Source: Caenispirillum salinarum AK4 (GTDB taxonomy: Bacteria; Pseudomonadota; Alphaproteobacteria; Rhodospirillales; Rhodospirillaceae). Taken from it: a stretch of DNA of 64,000 nt. Under the pieces are notes generated by a model. It was not told the DNA's origin, ran no database searches, and worked only from the letters and a program-made list of their open reading frames with translations. A program made the translations under genes and the position numbers. The stretch spans positions 1 through 64,000 of the forward strand of contig NZ_ANHY01000014.1 of NCBI RefSeq assembly GCF_000315795.1, in the 5' to 3' direction. Of this stretch, positions 25,929 through 35,385 are shown one piece after another. Each line of letters opens with the position of its first letter. Positions within the stretch are counted from its first letter, which is position 1.

Positions 25929-26099
25929 TCATGGAGGGCTCCTCCGGATCATCTTCCGCAGTTCGCTGCGCTCGATGCGTACCGTGCGCGGACCGATGCG
26001 GACGGCCGTGATCAGGCCGCGCCGGATCCAGTTGCGCACGGTCCGCGGCGAGACTCGCAAGTCATCGGCAAATTCTTCAACAGTGTAGTAAAGTGACAT
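25929..26099 (-). CDS. Excisionase/AlpA-like helix-turn-helix protein (56 aa)
   Basis: The start at 26099 has GAGGAG 7 bases upstream; longer upstream readings lack support. The protein reads YYTVEEFADDLRVSPRTVRNWIRRG, a winged HTH of the MerR/excisionase type. It continues into a basic wing (RIGPRTVRIERSEL). Small proteins like this steer integrase direction. It is 230 bases upstream of recombinase B and reads the same way. Confidence 0.8.
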   Translation of the reverse strand: MSLYYTVEEFADDLRVSPRTVRNWIRRGLITAVRIGPRTVRIERSELRKMIRRSPP

Positions 26100-26327
26100 G
26101 TGTATCTCCTCTGTTCGCCAGAGGAGGAATATGATGCTATTGCAACATTCCGATCGACCCGTAGCGGTTCCGTTTCGAGGCCAAAACGGAAAAGAGCGAT
26201 TGGAAAGCCTAAGTTTGGACATGCATACGCTCACGTACCCGTGATTCACGGAGCCTTGCAGCACGCCAGGGCGGATGATAAAATTAGTTTAATCTAATAA
26301 AACGGGCTTTGGCCTGGGAAGGGAGCG

Positions 26328-26708
26328 ATGGCTCGCGTACTGGTGGCTTGGTTAATGATTGCCGCAATGGCGTTGTCGGGGGTCGGCGTGAACAACGTTA
26401 ACGCCTTCGCCGCAATTGGTGACGAAGCCGGTACCGGGGTCGCGCTTGCCGGGGAAGGGGAGGGCGTGATCCCGTCTCCGTCTCACCTCTTCAGCGGCGA
26501 CGATGGCGGATTGTGCCGGTACGCAGAGGGCCAGCGATCCGCTAAACGTACGAGTTCATGCATATCGCTCATCGCGACCGTCCCGATGTCCGCCGCGGAT
26601 CTGTCGCCGATCAGCGCGCGCCGCCTGACGCACTTGTCCACATTCCCCGACCCGCTCCGGCAGATTGCCCGCCGCCCGGATATTCCTCCCCCGCGTCCAT
26701 TGGTCTGA
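26328..26708 (+). CDS. Hypothetical exported protein (126 aa)
   Basis: An N-terminal hydrophobic signal (about 1-28, ending NAFA) is followed by a low-complexity, Arg/Pro-rich chain with two Cys (GLCRYAE and SSCIS). It sits immediately ahead of scsB. ScsA or DUF2946-type small proteins often precede scsB, but similarity is too weak to claim this. GGGAG lies before the ATG. Confidence 0.45.
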   Translation: MARVLVAWLMIAAMALSGVGVNNVNAFAAIGDEAGTGVALAGEGEGVIPSPSHLFSGDDGGLCRYAEGQRSAKRTSSCISLIATVPMSAADLSPISARRLTHLSTFPDPLRQIARRPDIPPPRPLV

Positions 26709-26822
26709 CGCAGCCATCGATGTCCCGCGCGAACCGTCGCTCGCCGGCGTCTCGTGGCTGATCCACGCGCGCTGCCGGAAGCGGCAGCGCCATCGGCTCG
26801 ACCAAGATCCACGGACAGACAC

Positions 26823-28922
26823 ATGACTATGCGAATCATGCGGAGCCGCCTGTTGGCGGCTGGTGCCGCATGCCTGCTCGGCTTTGCCGCTGCCGGTGCG
26901 TCGGCCGCCACGGGACCGACCTCCAGCGGCAAGGAAAGCAGCCTGCACCTCCTCTCCTCCGTCAACGGCACGGGGCAGTTGGAGAGCCTGCCGGCCGGCC
27001 TTGATATCCGCCTGGATAATGGGTGGAAGACGTACTGGCGCTCGCCCGGCGATGCCGGAATTCCGCCGGCGATGGACTGGACGGGCTCGGAGAACGTTGC
27101 CGCCGTCGCGGTGAGGTGGCCGGTCCCCCGTCGCTTCTCCACCCTGGGGATCGAAACGCTCGGCTACAAGAACGAGGTCGTCCTGCCCCTTGACGTGAAA
27201 CCGGAGCGTCCAGGCGAGCCTGTGTTGCTTCGGGGCCGCATCGACCTGCTGGTGTGCAGCGACATCTGCGTCCCGGCCTCGCACACCGTCCGACTGGACC
27301 TTCCCGCCGGCGCGGCGACGGCCGATGCTGCCGCTGTCAACCGGATCGCGCGGTTCGAGGCGCAGGCGCCGGCCCGCGGAGCAGCGGGCGACATGGCCGT
27401 CACGGCGGCGTGGGCGGAGCCAGAAAAGAAGACTCTTTCCCTCCGCATCACGTCGGCGTCCGCGCCCTTGCGAAACCCGGATGTCTTCATTGAGGGCGGC
27501 GACCGCACCTTCGGCAGGCCGGAAGTCTCACTGAAAAACTCAGGGATGGAGGCGGTTCTTGCACTGCCGGTTCTGGCCGGTCCGGACCCGGTGGGGCTGC
27601 CGGGCACCTCGTTGACCGCCACCGTCGTGGACGGCAGCCGCGCTATTGAAGCCGAAGTCGCCGTGGCGCCCCAAGCGCCCGCCGGCAGCGGCTGGATCGT
27701 GGACCTTCTTCCTGTCCTGGGGCTGGCTCTGCTGGGCGGTCTCGTCCTCAACTTGATGCCGTGCGTGCTGCCCGTGCTGTCCCTGAAGCTGATGGCGATC
27801 ATCGATCAGCAGGGGCAGGCGCGCCGGCGCATCCGGCTTGGATTCCTGGTGACGTCGGCCGGTGCGATCAGCGCGATGCTCGTGCTGGCGGGCCTTCTCG
27901 CCACCTTCAAAACGGCTGGCGGTGCGGTCGGCTGGGGCATGCAGTTCCAGCAGCCCATCTTCATCAGCTCCATGGTCCTGCTGCTGACGGTCTTCATGGC
28001 GAGCATGATGGGGGCCTTTGAGATCCACCTGCCCGCAGGTGCGGCAACCCGTCTGGGTGCCGCTGGCGGCAACGGCCTCCTCGGCCACTTCGCCTCCGGT
28101 GCCTTCGCCACGCTGTTGGCCACGCCCTGCTCGGCTCCATTCCTGGGGACGGCCGTCGGCTTTGCCCTTGCCCGCGGGCCGCTTGAGATCCTCGCCGTGT
28201 TCAGCGCACTTGGCATCGGCCTGGCAATCCCGTACCTGCTCGTCGCCGCCTTTCCCGGTGCCATCGACCGACTGCCGCGGCCCGGCCGGTGGATGAGACT
28301 GGTCCGCTACGGACTGGCCGCCGCCCTGGCGGGAACGGCGCTCTGGCTGCTTGGCGTCCTGGCAGTGCAGACATCGGCCGCAACCGCGGCAATCTCCGGG
28401 GGCGCGGCAATACTCGCCGCTGCTGCCCTCACGGTCTACCTCAAGGGACGCCGCCTGCTGAAGATGGTGGCGACGCCTCTTGCCGTGGCGGCGGCCATTC
28501 TGACCATTGCCCTGCCGGGGGTGATGGGGGCCCCGGCCGTCGCGCCCGGGGAGCCAGGAGCTGGGCCGGTCAATTGGCAGCACTTCGAGCGTGCGAAGAT
28601 CGGCAAGCTGGTGGCCGAGGGCCGCACTGTCTTCGTCGACGTTACCGCCGATTGGTGCGTCACCTGCATCGTCAACAAGAAGATGGTCATCGAGCGTGAT
28701 CCCGTGGCGGCCACTCTGGCATCCCTGAATGTCATCGCCTTGCAGGCCGACATGACCGCCCCGGACGCTGAGATTGCTGCCTATCTCGCGCAGCACGACC
28801 GGTACGGCATTCCCTTCAACATCGTCTACGGACCCGCTGCCCCGCGCGGCATTCCGCTTCCGGAGGTTCTGACCGAGGAGGCGGTGATGGACGCGATCGG
28901 CAAAGCGGATACTGCGAGCTGA
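26823..28922 (+). CDS. scsB: ScsB/DsbD-type thiol:disulfide interchange protein
   Basis: The protein has 699 residues. A signal peptide (to about residue 28) precedes an N-terminal periplasmic domain with VCSDICVP. The central eight-helix CcdA-like core has NLMPCVLPVLSLK and ATPCSAPFLGT. A C-terminal thioredoxin domain has DVTADWCVTCIVNK. All three Cys pairs of a DsbD-type relay are therefore present. ScsB carries electrons from the cytoplasm to periplasmic ScsC and gives copper tolerance. The start at 26823 begins the signal peptide; 26829 is an alternative. Confidence 0.92.
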   Translation: MTMRIMRSRLLAAGAACLLGFAAAGASAATGPTSSGKESSLHLLSSVNGTGQLESLPAGLDIRLDNGWKTYWRSPGDAGIPPAMDWTGSENVAAVAVRWPVPRRFSTLGIETLGYKNEVVLPLDVKPERPGEPVLLRGRIDLLVCSDICVPASHTVRLDLPAGAATADAAAVNRIARFEAQAPARGAAGDMAVTAAWAEPEKKTLSLRITSASAPLRNPDVFIEGGDRTFGRPEVSLKNSGMEAVLALPVLAGPDPVGLPGTSLTATVVDGSRAIEAEVAVAPQAPAGSGWIVDLLPVLGLALLGGLVLNLMPCVLPVLSLKLMAIIDQQGQARRRIRLGFLVTSAGAISAMLVLAGLLATFKTAGGAVGWGMQFQQPIFISSMVLLLTVFMASMMGAFEIHLPAGAATRLGAAGGNGLLGHFASGAFATLLATPCSAPFLGTAVGFALARGPLEILAVFSALGIGLAIPYLLVAAFPGAIDRLPRPGRWMRLVRYGLAAALAGTALWLLGVLAVQTSAATAAISGGAAILAAAALTVYLKGRRLLKMVATPLAVAAAILTIALPGVMGAPAVAPGEPGAGPVNWQHFERAKIGKLVAEGRTVFVDVTADWCVTCIVNKKMVIERDPVAATLASLNVIALQADMTAPDAEIAAYLAQHDRYGIPFNIVYGPAAPRGIPLPEVLTEEAVMDAIGKADTAS

Positions 28923-28965
28923 CCGACAGACGATGGCGCATAAAACCCCACGATCGGAGAGATCC

Positions 28966-29643
28966 ATGCCCTCCCGCTTCACCACCATCACGGCCGCGGC
29001 TGCCCTCGGCGCCGTTATCATCGGCGGTTATCTGGCCGTGCAGGCCGTCACCGCGCCGACGGGCGCGGAGGCGGGGACGCGTCCCGCAGCCGAAATGACA
29101 CCCGGCGGTCTTGTCCAGGGACCGAGCGCAGTTGTCGCCGAAAACCCCGACGGCGATGTCACCGTCATCGAATACTTCGACTACCAGTGCCCAATCTGCC
29201 GCCGAGTGCATCCCGACTTGAAGCGCCTGGCGGAGGAGGATGAGGGTGTTCGCATCGTCCACAAGCACTGGCCGGTCTTCGGGGCGGCCTCGATTTACGC
29301 GTCGAAGCTCGCGCTCGCGGCGCGCTGGCAGGACCGCTACCGAGAGGTCCACGACGCCCTCATGCGGTTGCCGGGCAAACTGGACGAAGAGCGGGTTCGC
29401 GAGGCCGCCCGGTCTGCCGGGCTCGACATCGACAAAGCGGAAAAGGATCTGGACCAGCGGGCCGACGAGGTTGAGGCCGTCTTCGACGAAGCGGCGATCC
29501 AGGCCCACTCGCTGCAGTTCCAGGGAACGCCAAGCTTCGTGATCGGCAATTACCTTGTGCCCGGTGGAATCGATTACGCGACCATGCGCCGCGTCGTCAA
29601 AGACGTGCGCGACCAGAAAAGGGAGGCAGAGGAAACGCAATGA
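28966..29643 (+). CDS. scsC: ScsC/DsbA-like periplasmic thiol protein
   Basis: The protein has 225 residues with an N-terminal membrane anchor or signal (about 5-27). The thioredoxin/DsbA fold has the active site FDYQCPICRRV and the cis-Pro loop QFQGTPSFVIG. It lies 43 bases behind scsB, whose third domain should reduce it. Scs proteins protect or repair copper-damaged disulfides. GGAGAG precedes the start. It overlaps the next gene by 4 bases. Confidence 0.88.
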   Translation: MPSRFTTITAAAALGAVIIGGYLAVQAVTAPTGAEAGTRPAAEMTPGGLVQGPSAVVAENPDGDVTVIEYFDYQCPICRRVHPDLKRLAEEDEGVRIVHKHWPVFGAASIYASKLALAARWQDRYREVHDALMRLPGKLDEERVREAARSAGLDIDKAEKDLDQRADEVEAVFDEAAIQAHSLQFQGTPSFVIGNYLVPGGIDYATMRRVVKDVRDQKREAEETQ

Positions 29644-30116
29644 GGATGCCGCTCCAGCAGCTTCCATTGCCGTTCCGACCGCTCAAGGCCGCGGCCGCGG
29701 CCGCCGCCCTGTTCGCTGTGCTCGGCACGGTGACCGCCGTCTGGCCCAATCCACTGTTCGCGCGGATGACGCCGACGCAGGGGTTCGAGGTCTGGCTCCT
29801 GGCGGTCCAGGCGGTGCTCATCGGGGTCTATGTTGCGATCCGGCGGCCGAGGTGCCGGGTCCGGGGGGCCGGGATCGGCGGCGTGCTTGGCTTCCTTGGA
29901 ATTGCCTGCCCGACCTGCAACAAGATCCTGCTTCTTGTCTTCGGCTCCGACCTGCTGCTCGCCTACTTCGAGCCCTATCGCCTTCATCTGGCCGTTGTTG
30001 GCGCCACCGTGACGGCCGCGGCCGTGGCATGGGAATGGCGCCAGCGCCGCCATACGCCGGTCTGTGACTTGGGAAGGGCAGAGACCGGAAAACCCGGTGC
30101 GCCGGGCAACGCTTAA
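29640..30116 (+). CDS. Conserved-looking membrane protein with CPTC motif
   Basis: The protein has 158 residues and about four hydrophobic segments. The notable motif is GFLGIACPTCNKILLLVFG, a Cys pair with an intervening Pro-Thr inside a membrane helix. That resembles redox-active membrane cysteines. It is coupled to scsC by an ATGA overlap, so it probably works with the ScsBC relay. I cannot assign a named family. Confidence 0.65.
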   Translation: MRMPLQQLPLPFRPLKAAAAAAALFAVLGTVTAVWPNPLFARMTPTQGFEVWLLAVQAVLIGVYVAIRRPRCRVRGAGIGGVLGFLGIACPTCNKILLLVFGSDLLLAYFEPYRLHLAVVGATVTAAAVAWEWRQRRHTPVCDLGRAETGKPGAPGNA

Positions 30117-30190
30117 GGTTTTCCTAATGTTGGACATGGGACCCGTCCTCAGGGGCGGGCCTCCCAATCCTTGAACGACAGAGGAAGAGC

Positions 30191-30655
30191 ATGACCGAGC
30201 GAATCAAAGTCACCGACCGCTACACCATCGAGAAGACCCCGCCGACCGAGGACCGGGTCGGGCACCTGTCGCGGGAAGGCTACCGGTCTCTCGTCAATCT
30301 CCGCACCCATGGTGAGCAGAACGAGGTCCTGTCTCCGGGCGAGGAGGGCAAGGTGGCGGACGCGCACGGCCTAGCGTACCTGAACATTCCGGTCTCTCCG
30401 CAGGACATCAACCACGATACGGCCGACCGCTTTCACGACGAGGTCTCGCGCCTGCCGGGGCCTGTCGCCATCCACTGCGCGTCGGGCAGGCGGGCAGGGC
30501 TGTTCACCTTCATTCACGTGGGACGCCAATTGGACATGGACGGCCATGAAGCGGCAACCCATGCCGAGAGCCATGGCTACGAATTCGCGAGCCCCGGTGC
30601 CAGGGAGTTCCTGCGAAGCGCTGTCGATAACCATGAACGGGACCCGGAACCATGA
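30191..30655 (+). CDS. DUF442-type phosphatase-like/sulfur-transfer protein
   Basis: This 154-residue cytoplasmic protein begins with the DUF442 pattern (GHLSREGYRSLVNLRTHGEQNE). It contains the Cys-phosphatase loop HCASGRRAG, where the Cys would be the nucleophile. In sulfide-oxidising bacteria this domain is often fused or linked to persulfide dioxygenase, and the next gene here is exactly that (ATGA overlap). A role in persulfide handling is inferred from context. Confidence 0.8.
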   Translation: MTERIKVTDRYTIEKTPPTEDRVGHLSREGYRSLVNLRTHGEQNEVLSPGEEGKVADAHGLAYLNIPVSPQDINHDTADRFHDEVSRLPGPVAIHCASGRRAGLFTFIHVGRQLDMDGHEAATHAESHGYEFASPGAREFLRSAVDNHERDPEP

Positions 30656-31413
30656 TTTTCCGACAGCTGTTCGAGCCGGAATCGTCAACCTACACGTATC
30701 TGGTGGGGTGCCGGGAGACGGGCGATGCGGTTCTGATCGACCCGGTGATGGAAACGGTGGAACGCGATCTTGCCGAGATCCAGCGGCTGGGTTTGCGGCT
30801 CGCCTACACCCTGGAGACCCATATCCACGCCGACCACGTCACGTCGGCCTGCCGGCTCCGCACCCTGACCGGCTGCCAAGTCGCATGTCCTGCCATGGAA
30901 GACCTGCCGTGCGCGGATATCGGGATAGCGGAGGACAGGCCCCTGGCGGTGGGGGGCATCGTTTTCAGGGCGCTCCACACGCCAGGTCATACCGACACGC
31001 ACCACTGCTACGTCGTGGGCCGGGAGGACATCTCGCGGGTTTTCACCGGCGACGCGCTGCTGATCGACGGATGCGGTCGGACGGACTTTCAGAACGGCGA
31101 TCCGGACGATCTTTTCCGGTCGGTGCGCGAGAAGCTGTTCACGCTGCCGGATGACACGCTTGTCTACCCGGGGCACGACTACCAGCATCGGCACGTCACC
31201 ACCATCCTTCAGGAGCGGGAGCGGAACCCGCGTCTGGGAGACGACAAGAGCCGCGACGACTTCCGGGAGATTATGGCAAACCTGGACCTGCCCTATCCCA
31301 AGAAGATCAATGCCGCTGTGCCGGCGAACCGCCGCTGCGGTGACTGCCGCGATCAGGTGCCCGAGGCCCATCGTCTGTCCGATGAAAAGTTCGTTCAGGG
31401 GGTGCCCTCCTGA
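30652..31413 (+). CDS. Persulfide dioxygenase (ETHE1-like metallo-beta-lactamase fold)
   Basis: This 253-residue enzyme has the metal motif THIHADH and HTPGHT followed by the substrate-pocket Asp in FTGDALLIDGCGRTDFQ. YPGHDY comes next. The single-iron site and the GRTDFQ loop are typical of ETHE1-type enzymes, which oxidise glutathione persulfide to sulfite. The neighbours fit: a DUF442 protein before it and a sulfite-exporter-like gene after. Confidence 0.92.
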   Translation: MIFRQLFEPESSTYTYLVGCRETGDAVLIDPVMETVERDLAEIQRLGLRLAYTLETHIHADHVTSACRLRTLTGCQVACPAMEDLPCADIGIAEDRPLAVGGIVFRALHTPGHTDTHHCYVVGREDISRVFTGDALLIDGCGRTDFQNGDPDDLFRSVREKLFTLPDDTLVYPGHDYQHRHVTTILQERERNPRLGDDKSRDDFREIMANLDLPYPKKINAAVPANRRCGDCRDQVPEAHRLSDEKFVQGVPS

Positions 31414-31494
31414 CCATGTTCACTCCTCCGCTTCACGTCGGCCGGACCAGCCACCTGGCGGGTGCGGACGGACGGCGTCGCGTGGGGCGCTGAC

Positions 31495-32271
31495 ATGGGT
31501 GAGCTTCTGACGCTTCTTTCGGGGTCGCTGGTCGGCTTCTCCCTGGGCCTGATCGGCGGCGGCGGCTCGATCCTGGCGGTGCCCCTTCTGCTCTACGTGG
31601 TCGGCGTGGACGACCCGCATGTCGCGATCGGGACAAGTGCGCTCGCCGTGGCAATAAACGCGCTCGCGAACTTGGCCCAGCACGCCCGCGCCGGGACCGT
31701 CAAATGGCCATGCGCCGCAACATTCGCCGCGTCGGGCGTTGCCGGGGCGCTGGCGGGGTCGACGGTCGGCAAGTCGCTCGACGGCGAGAAGCTGCTGTTC
31801 CTCTTCGCCTTCGTGATGATCGTCGTTGCCATCTCGATGCTGCGAGGGCGGGGCGGGGAGGGTGATCCCTCGGTGCGGATCAACCGCCGGATCGCGCTCC
31901 GCCTCATCATGATCGGCTTCGTCGTCGGCGGTGTCTCAGGGCTCTTCGGGATTGGCGGCGGTTTCCTGATCGTCCCCGGCATCATGGCGGGGAGCGGCAT
32001 GGCTGTCCTCAACGCCGTCGGATCGTCGCTTTTCTCCGTCGGTGCGTTCGGGCTGACCACCGCCGCGAATTATGCGCTCTCCGGCCTGGTCGCCTGGAAG
32101 ACCGCGGCGGTGTTCATCGGCGGCGGCGTCATCGGAGGAATCGCAGGCATGAAGTTGGCGGTGCTGCTTTCCCGGCGAAAGGGGGCGCTGACCCGGGTTT
32201 TCGCCGCCGTCCTGATCGTTGTCGCCGCATACATGCTCTACCGCAACGCCAGCGCAATCGGCCTTCTCTAA
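31495..32271 (+). CDS. TauE/SafE family anion exporter
   Basis: The protein has 258 residues and about eight helices. Both family repeats are visible: SLGLIGGGGSILAVPLLLYVVGV near the N-terminus and GLFGIGGGFLIVPG near residue 155. TauE/SafE proteins export sulfite or sulfoacetate. Here it follows persulfide dioxygenase, so sulfite export is the likely role. The start at 31495 begins the first helix; the ribosome site is weak. Confidence 0.88.
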   Translation: MGELLTLLSGSLVGFSLGLIGGGGSILAVPLLLYVVGVDDPHVAIGTSALAVAINALANLAQHARAGTVKWPCAATFAASGVAGALAGSTVGKSLDGEKLLFLFAFVMIVVAISMLRGRGGEGDPSVRINRRIALRLIMIGFVVGGVSGLFGIGGGFLIVPGIMAGSGMAVLNAVGSSLFSVGAFGLTTAANYALSGLVAWKTAAVFIGGGVIGGIAGMKLAVLLSRRKGALTRVFAAVLIVVAAYMLYRNASAIGLL

Positions 32272-32384
32272 CGAAAGTTATCCTTTTGCTGCCGCGCTGA
32301 AAGAAGGGCGGTGGCACATCGCCAGCGGGTGTCGAATTTGTGGTTGCTGGGCCGGTTCATCTCCGTAGCAGTATTCCCCGCTCC

Positions 32385-33668
32385 TCAACCAAATGTGTCG
32401 GCGGTGATGCTGGCGTACCAACCTTGCGCATCCTCGGCCTCCTTGCGCCGGTATTCCCGCTTCGCGTCCAAGGGACTGGAGCCGGAGGCCTCGTCGATGG
32501 CGCGGATGCCGCCGGACTTCAGGTCGTAGACGGCGGCCACCGCGATCCCGTAGTCGGGCGCGAGCAGACTGTAGCAGGCGTTGATGAAGGCCGCCGGCCC
32601 GAAGTCGCGGCCGGTCAGCCGTGCCGCCACCGCATGGGCGCAGACCTTCGCCGCCGAATTTCCGGCTGACGCCGACTTCGGCAGTGCGGTCCGGGCGGCG
32701 TCGCCCAGGACGTGGACGCCGGGATGGCGGGTGGATTCGAAGGTCGCCGCGTCCACCGGGCACCACCCTGTCGTATCCGCCAAATCGGCCTCCGTCGCGA
32801 CGCGCCCGGCCCGCTGCGGCGGGATCAGGTTGATGACGTCGCCGGTATGGTTTTCGAAGTCCGTGCGCAGGGTCAGGCGGGCGGGTTCCACGCCCGTCAC
32901 CCAGCCGGCGGGCGTGGTGACGATGCGCTCGATCATGCCGGGATAGAGCGCATCCCATCCCTGCTGGAACAGATCGCCCTTGGGCATGGCCTCGGTCGCA
33001 TCCAGGATCAGGACCTTGGAGCGCGGCTTGGTCCGGCTCAATTCATGGGCGATGAGGCTGGCCCGCTCGAACGGGCCGGGCGGGCAGCGGTAGGGCGCCG
33101 GCGGCACGGCGATGATCACGCGCCCGCCATCGGGCATGGCCTCCAGCTGGGCGCGCAGCAGGCGGGTCTGGTCGCCGGCCTTCCAGGCGTGGGGCATGCG
33201 CTCGGTCGTGTCGCTGGTGTAGTTCTCGATGCCGTCGGTGGCGAAGTCGATGCCCGGCGCCACCACCAGGATGTCGGCCTGAAGCACGTCTCCGCCGGCC
33301 AGTGTCACGGATTTCGCCGCGGGGTCGATCCGCTCCGCCCGGCGCGGGATCACCTGGATGCCGGCCCGCGCGAGGCCCTCGCGGCCGACGGTGATCTCCT
33401 CCATCCGGTTGAAGCCGCCGATGACCGTGTTGCTGAAGGGGCAGGTGACATAGGGCGTGGCGGGGTCGACGAGCGTCACGGCCGCCCCCGGTGCGGCCCG
33501 CTTCAGGTAATGGGCGAAAGTCGCGCCGGCGAAGCCGCCGCCGACCACCACGACGCGGGCATCGGGCGAAGCCTGTGCCCGAACGCGCGGTGTGGGCAGG
33601 ATGCCGGTGCCAAGCGCGAGGCCAGCGCCAGCGAGGAGGGTGAAGCGGCGGCGTGTGAGGTCAGTCAT
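32385..33668 (-). CDS. fccB: Sulfide dehydrogenase flavoprotein subunit (FccB/SoxF)
   Basis: The protein has 427 residues. A Tat signal (RRRFTLLAGAGLALG) precedes the FAD-binding motif VVVVGGGFAGATFA. The family redox Cys is in TPYVTCPFSN, and there is a C-terminal flavocytochrome c domain. It oxidises sulfide and passes electrons to the cytochrome encoded by the overlapping upstream gene. GGAGGA precedes the start at 33668; longer readings are less likely. Confidence 0.93.
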   Translation of the reverse strand: MTDLTRRRFTLLAGAGLALGTGILPTPRVRAQASPDARVVVVGGGFAGATFAHYLKRAAPGAAVTLVDPATPYVTCPFSNTVIGGFNRMEEITVGREGLARAGIQVIPRRAERIDPAAKSVTLAGGDVLQADILVVAPGIDFATDGIENYTSDTTERMPHAWKAGDQTRLLRAQLEAMPDGGRVIIAVPPAPYRCPPGPFERASLIAHELSRTKPRSKVLILDATEAMPKGDLFQQGWDALYPGMIERIVTTPAGWVTGVEPARLTLRTDFENHTGDVINLIPPQRAGRVATEADLADTTGWCPVDAATFESTRHPGVHVLGDAARTALPKSASAGNSAAKVCAHAVAARLTGRDFGPAAFINACYSLLAPDYGIAVAAVYDLKSGGIRAIDEASGSSPLDAKREYRRKEAEDAQGWYASITADTFG

Positions 33669-34068
33669 GCTCGTCCTCCTCCCGCTCGTAATTCTCATGC
33701 TCTCCGTATTCCGCGTGCTCCCCGCGCTCTTCGTGTCGCTCCGCCGCGCGGTCTTCCCCGGCTGAGCGACGAGTACCGAAATATTCGGCCATCGCGGCAA
33801 TTTCCGCATCGGTAAAGCCCTTGGAGATGAGCGTCATGAGGCGGTGTTCTCCCGGCTCGTCGAGGAGTTCGCGCATTTCCTCGGCGAATTCCTCTTGCGA
33901 CTCTATCTCGTCCAGCCCTTCGATCCCGCCGGGGGCATGGCATAGGGCGCAGAGTGCAGCCAGTGTCTCGGCGGATCGCGGCGCGGCGCCCGCATCCTGG
34001 GCGGCTGCCGGTCCCGATGCGGAAAGCGCCAGGAGGCTGGCGAGGATCAGCGTGGACCTGTAGCGCAT
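33661..34068 (-). CDS. fccA: Cytochrome subunit of flavocytochrome c sulfide dehydrogenase
   Basis: This 135-residue protein has a signal peptide (1-20, ending AAAQ) and a single haem site CALCH. A Met ligand is probable in RLMTLISKGF or AAMAEYF. The C-terminal 40 residues are an acidic, His- and Glu-rich tail (ERHEERGEHAEYGEHENYE), which is unusual for FccA and may bind metal. Its stop overlaps the fccB start by 8 bases. Confidence 0.88.
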   Translation of the reverse strand: MRYRSTLILASLLALSASGPAAAQDAGAAPRSAETLAALCALCHAPGGIEGLDEIESQEEFAEEMRELLDEPGEHRLMTLISKGFTDAEIAAMAEYFGTRRSAGEDRAAERHEERGEHAEYGEHENYEREEDEHD

Positions 34069-34167
34069 GGCCGCTGCTCCCTGTTTCGTGAGGCCTCGAC
34101 GGAGTCGGAACCACAACATTTGGAAGGTCTTTTTGTTCCGTGTGGAAAGGCCGGCCGGCCGTGGGGC

Positions 34168-35385
34168 TCACCGGCGCACGACCGTGCGGGGCGGTGGCGG
34201 TTGGACAGGGCTGCGCTCCGCCAGGCCCTGCGCCACCACCTCGGGCAGAGTGATGTCGTGCCGGCGCACGTTTCGCCCCTTGGTCAGTGCGGCGTAGCGG
34301 TGCAAGCCGGCCGCCATTCCGACGTTGGTGGCGACGCTGTACTCGCCCCTCGGATCAAGAGGACGATCGGCCACCCGCGCCCAGAGCACCCGCTGCCCGA
34401 CAGGCCGCGACAGGTCGCCCCGCCAGTCGAGCTCGGCGGCCTGAACGCGCCCGCCGACGATCTCCATGGGGTCGTCCGGCTTCAGGTTGGTCAGGCTCTG
34501 CTCCAGCACCGAGCGGATCTCGGCGCCCGTCAGCGTCATGGTTACCACCTTTGCCGGATGCGGCAGCAGGCTGCGCAGCGCCTGCCGGGTGATGGGACCG
34601 GGGCCGGGGGTGAGGCCGTAGCCGACGCCGGGAAGCAGCGCGATGTCGGTGTCGAACCGCGCCCGCAGGATGTCGCCGACCAGCCGGTCGAAGGGGCTGT
34701 CAGCCTTGTAGGCGCGCGGAAGAGGTGCGGCGGCCACGGCCACCACCTCCTCCAGCATCCGGAGGTGCGGCGCCCGCAGCTCGGCCAGCAGGGCCGCCGT
34801 CTCCAGGTCTTCCGCCGTCCTGTCCGCCCAAAGGGGATGCACTGCGTGCCCGACATCCGTCACGCGACCGCCCTCGACGGTCAGCGTCAGACCCTCCACC
34901 ACGGCACCGTGGGACCAAGCCTCTGTGATCCAGGTGCCGTTCACCTGTTCGGGCGGCGAGATCAGGTTGTGCGAATGCCCGCCCAGGATAACGTCGATGC
35001 CGGCCACCTCTTGCGCCAGCAGGCGGTCCACCGGCGTCCCCTGGTGCGAGACCACGACCACAACGTCCGCGCCCTGCCGCCGCAACTCCGGCACCAGACG
35101 CCGGGCGGCGTCGATGCCGCTGGTGAACGACAGGCCCTCGATGTCCTTTTTTGAGGCCGTCCATTCGGTGTTCTGGTAGCCGAGTGCCAGCAGGCCGATG
35201 CGCAGCCCGCCGCGCTCCACGATGGCGGTCGGCCGCCCGCCGAACGGGGTGCCGGTGCGCGCGTCGATGACGTTCGCCGCGCGCATGGGGAAGTCGGCCA
35301 TGGACTGGAGGGCCTCGGTCCGCGCGCGGCCGTAGTCGAAGTCGTGGTTGCCCAGCGCCATGAAGTCGTAGCCGACCGCGTTCAT
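34168..35385 (-). pseudogene. UshA/SoxB-like 5'-nucleotidase family, N-terminus lost
   Basis: The 405-residue frame starts at MNAVGYDFMALGNHDFDYG, which is internal in this family. The first metal-binding block (the DxH motif near residue 15 of the family) and any signal peptide are missing. GNHDFD, SHQG and GGHSHN are still present, and the C-terminal substrate domain looks whole. The truncation point at 35385 abuts an ftsH fragment reading the other way, so it results from a rearrangement. Activity is unlikely without the first metal ligands. Confidence 0.8.
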
